A stretch of DNA of 64,000 nucleotides from Climacium dendroides. Lineage: Eukaryota > Streptophyta > Bryopsida > Hypnales > Climaciaceae. The position numbers and the translations under genes are program-made. The notes beneath the pieces were generated by a model that was not told the origin of the DNA, searched no databases, and saw only the letters and a list, made by a program, of their open reading frames with translations. This document shows positions 59,616-64,000 of the stretch, in pieces. Every line of letters begins with the position of its first letter. Position 1 is the first letter of the stretch. Where the stretch lies: contig OX467082.1 of the NCBI GenBank assembly GCA_950106755.1, forward strand, positions 29,140,001 through 29,204,000, written 5' to 3'.

Positions 59616-60463
59616 TTAACCTCTAAAGACCTATTGTCCCCTTGGGAGACAAAATGGATTTCAAGCATGTTCCTATGACTACAATTTTTAAAGAAACTTT
59701 TTAAAACTTTTCAAAAGATAGAAAAAACGTATTAGTTTCATGGGAATATAATTTTTTTTTCAATTGGTGCCTGGGATCAAAAGTTATACCACAAAAACTC
59801 AATGGGTAGAAAAAAATCCACAAAAACTTGAAAATAAATATTTAATTTTTTCTCTTATAGATCATATTTTTTTTCCTAAATGTGAAGCTTTGATTCATTC
59901 CATTTGGATTAGTTATGTGAAAGTTACAAACAATCTTGTTTTTTGGGCAATTTGAGCATCTTCTTGAAAAAATAACTTATAGGATTCATGTATGAATGCA
60001 ATTCTTACAATTAAAAAAAAAATTGTTTAAAAAGGTTAGGTTTGGTGTTTAGAACAATCTCACCATTGAGATTATTGTGTTTAAATCCCATCTTAGAGCT
60101 ATTAATGCTTTAGTTTTTCTCTTGAACCTACTTCTACTTAAAATTTTCTTAAAGAATGAAATTAAATTTTTTCTTAAAAATTAAACAAAAATATAGACTT
60201 TCAAATCAATTATTTAATATTTTTTTTTTTAATTCAAAGTCTATATTACAAGCTAATGTTTCACAAATGGAGGTCAAAGTCATCTAAAATCACAAGCTAA
60301 TGTTCAAAAAAACTTTTTGTTGCAACTTTAAATGTTGATATCTTTCAATTTATGCAATCAAACTTCATGAAATTTTTGTTTTGTTTTCTCAAGTAAATGT
60401 AATATAAATGACAATTTTGAGTGGTTTTTGACAAAATAATGGCCTTGGGCTTTTAGGGGTTAA
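59616..60463 (-). mobile_element. Long TTAA-bounded element (family A), copy 4
   Basis: Intact TTAA lies at both borders (59616-59619 and 60460-60463). The inner ends are CCTCTAAAGACC and GGGCTTTTAGGGG. Reverse complement of the other family A copies. 848 bp, non-coding. Confidence 0.82.
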
Positions 60464-60525
60464 AGTCCATGAATTATTTATGATTATCCTACTTGAACTT
60501 GTTTTTGTCATTTTTATTTTTAATT

Positions 60526-60756
60526 TTAACCCTTAAATGTTGACACGGACGTTTGGTGTTTGATGGATGAAAGGGAATCCTTCTAGTCAAACAAAAATGC
60601 AACTATTCATCCTCAAAATTTTATTGTAGAAAGGGGAGGTCTTCTACAATAGTTTGATTTCCAATGAGGGCTTTTGCTATTTTTTAAACCAGTAATTCAT
60701 ACTTTAAAGATAAGAGATGATTTCCAAGGTCACCCATTTGTCCCTTACATTTTAAA
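60526..60756 (-). mobile_element. Short TTAA-bounded MITE (family S), copy 3
   Basis: The left border is TTAACCCTTAAATGTTGACA; the right end is eroded ('cccttacattttaaa'). The body includes 'gcaactattcatcctcaaa' and 'tcttctacaatag', the reverse of copies 1 and 2. Confidence 0.75.
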
Positions 60757-60937
60757 ATTGAAAATTACTACGTTGTATATTGTGATCTTAAGTAAGTGGC
60801 AGGTCTTTTTCAATTTTGGGTTTAGTGAGTTGGCATTGTTTGTTGCTCTTTGAAGTAGTTGCAATGCCAACTTGGATTTAAGGATTGTCTAGTTGGAGGC
60901 TAGTTGGTGGGTTGTACTAAGGTTTCCAAGCTGGAGT

Positions 60938-61083
60938 TAGGGTAGGCTTCCATGTGGAGTTGGAGGCTAGTGGAGCTTGCCAATCATCAATCAAATGGGC
61001 TTTCTTGAAAAATAAGGACCCCCATTTCACCAATGATTGGCAGGCTCCACTAGCCCCCGACTCTACATGGAAGTCTATTCTTA
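60938..61083. mobile_element. 146-bp foldback hairpin, copy 2
   Basis: Arms AGGCTTCCATGTGGAGTTGG and the reverse complement ending CTACATGGAAGTCTATTC pair along nearly the whole length. GTGGAGC(C/T)TGCCAATCAT is on both arms. Layout and length match the 37610-37753 hairpin. The central strand GTGGAGCCTGCC(A/G)ATCAT is the best-conserved part between copies. Confidence 0.8.
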
Positions 61084-61339
61084 GTTGGATGTGGTTAGAT
61101 TGCCAATTTGTTTTTGTGCAAGTAACCGCTAGTTGGGTAACGTTCCTATTAGGCTAGTAATGTTTCATTTTGTTTTTCCCATTGCAAGAGTGCCAAGTGT
61201 GAGTCCTAGCTTTAGTAGGCTACACATTTTTTTTTCTTTTGCAAAGATGGTAAAGTGTTAAATTTGGTAGTGAATATAGAGTAATAGAATGGTAGTTGAA
61301 TGAAAAACTATTATATGCCTAAGTTGAAGGAGCTACTGT

Positions 61340-61541
61340 GAGATGAAAAAAAGTTAAATATCATACGATAATTTTTTAACCATGTAGTCAAAAGATATAA
61401 AAATTATTGGACCTTAAAAGAAAAACCTCGTCCCCATGTTGTGTAAAAGTTTCAAAGAAAAAAATAAAAATTCCATTTGTAGTGAACTACCAAAAATTGT
61501 TGTATTGCCAATAAATGCAACTTGGTCCTTCAGGGATTAAT
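61340..61541 (-). mobile_element. Terminal fragment of family B
   Basis: 'gataattttttaaccat', 'tagtcaaaagatat' and the final 'cttggtccttcaggga' followed by TTAA (61538-61541) match the right part of 26140-26716 and 47510-48443. Confidence 0.65.
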
Positions 61542-61724
61542 CAAACTATAAAAGTTATGATTATGATGATGTGTTCACCATTGTAATTAATATTATGGTT
61601 TTATGCTTGTGTGGTGAGTGTTTGGTTGAATCAAGTGCGAAGTTTAAGTTATACCTATGAATTCAAGAATGGGAGATTTGTATGTGTATGTGTTTGGCTT
61701 TGTATATGTCCCAATTGGTAGACC

Positions 61725-61953
61725 TTATTCCATAAATGATGCCAAGGATGTTTTTTGACTGATGAATGACAAAGAATCTCTCTATACATGATAGAAAAGC
61801 AACTATTCATCCTTCAAATTTTGAGTGGAAAGGAAGGTCATCTACAGTAGTTTGACTTCCAATAAGTGTTTTTTTCATTTTTTTAAATCAACATTTCACA
61901 AGGTGCCAAAATAGATCATTTCCATGGTGACTAGCTTGTTCTTTAAGGATTAT
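61725..61953 (-). mobile_element. Short TTAA-bounded MITE (family S), copy 4
   Basis: The borders are TTAT on both sides, each one change from TTAA. The body holds 'gatgaatgacaaagaatctc', 'gcaactattcatcct' and 'ggtgactagctt', as in the other copies. 229 bp. Confidence 0.75.
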
Positions 61954-62087
61954 TTATGTCTCTTTGTTGTATTCCAAGTTTGAATGAAGTTACAGTAAGT
62001 GGGGATAAACTTTGATGAATGTTTCTGGATTCTAGTCTGTTGTTTCTTGATTGTGCATGAATCTATGTCCTAAATGTCTTTGCCAAG

Positions 62088-62318
62088 TTAACCCTTAAAT
62101 GGAAGACTAGTGACAGTGAAAATTGTCCATTTTGATACCATGGGAATTATTGGTCTAAAAAATAATCCAAAAGCACTTGTTGGTAGTCAAAGTATTGTAG
62201 AAGATCTCTCCTTTTCATACAAATTTGGAAGATGAATATTTGCACTTTTGTCCTACACATAAAGATTCTTTTGTAATCCATCGAACACCAAACATCCACC
62301 TTGATGTTTAAGGGTTAA
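62088..62318 (+). mobile_element. Short TTAA-bounded MITE (family S), best-preserved copy
   Basis: Intact TTAA lies on both sides (62088-62091 and 62315-62318), with inner ends CCCTTAAATGGAAGAC and ...GATGTTTAAGGG forming the inverted terminal repeat CCCTTAAA. 231 bp, non-coding. This copy gives the clearest view of the family ends. Confidence 0.88.
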
Positions 62319-62329
62319 AAATCAATAAT

Positions 62330-64000
62330 CTACTTGTCCTTTATTGTGTATAAGTGAGATATTGGATAAATGTTAACTTGATTTTGATGTGAGTTGTGGA
62401 TGTATTGCAGTTTGTAAGTGGTTATTCCAAGTTGGATGTTAAGTTGATTTCTAGAGAGGTTTGTGAGTCTTGAACGCATGTTTTGTGAACTAATTGAAAA
62501 ATAGAATAAATTGTTTGAGTGAAGAAATTCAAGTTGTAAAAAATAAAGTTTGAATGTTTGTGAGTGTTTATTTACCCACACTTGGTAAATAACCGTGTAC
62601 AACCAGGTTCTTTGTTCATGTTTGGTTTTTAAGCTATTGGATGCCTAGGCATTGTCCATTGTGATTTCCAAGCAATGAATCGTTTTGTGGTGCCTAAATA
62701 TACTCAAATGTGCGAAAAAAACAACCAAAGCACAACTTAAAATGCAAATAGTGAGGTAAATAGCCAAACAAACTAGGTCACTATGGATTTTTAGGAAAGA
62801 TGATTTAGACTATAATTAATAATACCAACTTATAGAGAATTATTTTATCTTTCTAAAAAAATAAAATTTGTTTCAATCTGACCTTCTTAGCAAAAATTAT
62901 GAGCAGATGAAGTTTAACTACTACTCGGTTTATCAAACTTCATCCATCATTTTACCCTAGTTTCCTAATTCAAAATGACTTGAGACTTTAAGAATGTGTT
63001 TAGGGTACTGACTTCTACTTAAAACCTAAGTTTTCATTTGATTTAATGCTTTTTTAAAGTTTTCATCTAGCTTTATTCTAAAACTTCATCCTTCTATATC
63101 TTTTTGTTTTTTGGTCTTTTCTTTAGTGTAAGGTACCTATAGCTTCCTCTCAACTAGTTATTAGAGTCTATGGTCCTAACTTGTCCCTCTAATCTACTTC
63201 CTAAATTCTTGATTAAAGGTTCTTGATTCTAAAGTCTCATATTAACTTCCATCAATTTATTATTTTTAGGATTTTGATATTTTTTCCTTGTAGAGCCTAA
63301 TTCTATCTCTCTTAATTGCTAAGACTCTTATTGATTAGACTTTCCTACTAAAAATTATTCATGGATGAAGTTTGATCGCTAATCGTTCCTTCAAACTTCA
63401 TCTGCTAATTTATCTTAATCTATAATTTGAAATCAACTTTTTGCACATATAGGTTCTATATCACTACTACTCCTTAATTATACAATTTTGTTCTTAAGTT
63501 TTAGATTTATCAATTCTTCATTCAATTTAGATTTTAATCTTCATCTACACCTATTTTAGTTGTTTCAACTCCAGTTTCTAAGTATTTTATATTTTTGAAA
63601 ACTTCTAATTATGTATTAAAGGATTATATATTCACAAATGAAATAACTTCTAATCCTATGGGTTTGACTTAACCTTAGGCCTCAGTCCCCTTGAAATTCT
63701 ATTAATCTTTGTTAATTAATGGAAAATAAAGTGTTTAAAATTGTACCTCATAGTTTGTTTTGTCGATTAGGTGGTTGGAACACGCCTTCAAATTTTCCAT
63801 TACTCGCCATGTGTTGATGTGGTTTAGAAATTTTGCTCATAAAATGCTCAGCACTTAAAAGTATTGTTTTGATACAAAGTTTTGGACTTGAACTATACTA
63901 CTCCTTTCTTTTCTTTCTAATCCTCTTCTTTTTCTTTTGCACTATTCTAACTCCATTATTGTATTCCAAAGGTTGATCTTTCATACAATAATTGTTCCAA
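62330..64000. other. A+T-rich intergenic DNA to the window end
   Basis: No gene recognised. Two short hairpins of the form GATGAAGTTT...AAACTTCATC lie at about 62906-62946 and 63363-63400. Confidence 0.5.

Noticed and set aside
1..64000. Intact LTR retrotransposons, rRNA or complete tRNA genes, organelle insertions
   Set aside because: No paired long terminal repeats, no reverse-transcriptase motif, no complete tRNA fold and no recognisable plastid or mitochondrial gene was seen on either strand by eye.

Overview
The window is nuclear DNA of a plant. Three things show this: a complete 13-exon COP1 photomorphogenesis E3 ligase gene, a four-exon allene oxide cyclase gene of jasmonate/OPDA synthesis, and a legume-lectin-type secreted protein. 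Introns are short (about 80 bp to 1.1 kb). Intergenic DNA is strongly A+T-rich and made mostly of small non-autonomous DNA transposons; I recognised no intact LTR retrotransposon. A non-flowering land plant (for example a bryophyte) would fit the short introns and the Plavaka-type transposon relic, but I cannot fix the lineage from sequence alone.

Layout. 1-2000: fragments that look like coiled-coil exons of a lost or unfinished gene. 2690-4519: decayed transposase of Plavaka type on +. 5495-6460: three tandem ~250-bp units and a 227-bp inverted-repeat element. 6590-7115: G+C-rich island without a convincing gene. 10500-17750: COP1 on +, with a long leader. 17800-28400: repeats, including a minisatellite, a tiny CACTA element with target duplication, a long foldback and several TTAA-bounded elements. 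28430-31240: lectin gene on +, whose leader intron appears to be built of 74-bp tandem units that each carry a 3'-splice-site-like end. 34700-37760: more elements, including a 435-bp PIF/Harbinger-like element and a 144-bp near-complete hairpin. 38280-40698: allene oxide cyclase on -, with a MITE-like element in intron 2. 41400-64000: no gene recognised; nested and stacked transposon copies.

The most notable pattern is a set of element families bounded by TTAA plus CCC(C/T)TAAA-type ends. One short family (~230 bp) has at least six roughly full-length copies, and several ~850-950-bp families carry similar ends. At 18040-18460 a local duplication preserves both an empty target (a single TTAA) and the same site filled by the short element with TTAA at one end and TCAA at the other. 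This shows directly that the target is TTAA and that it is duplicated. TTAA duplication with CCY-type ends is the signature of the piggyBac superfamily, which to my knowledge is rarely reported from land plants. No piggyBac-like transposase is in the window, so the driver must lie elsewhere.

The three intact genes do not form an operon or cluster; each stands alone with its own leader. COP1 and allene oxide cyclase both act in signalling to light or stress, but nothing in the sequence links them.
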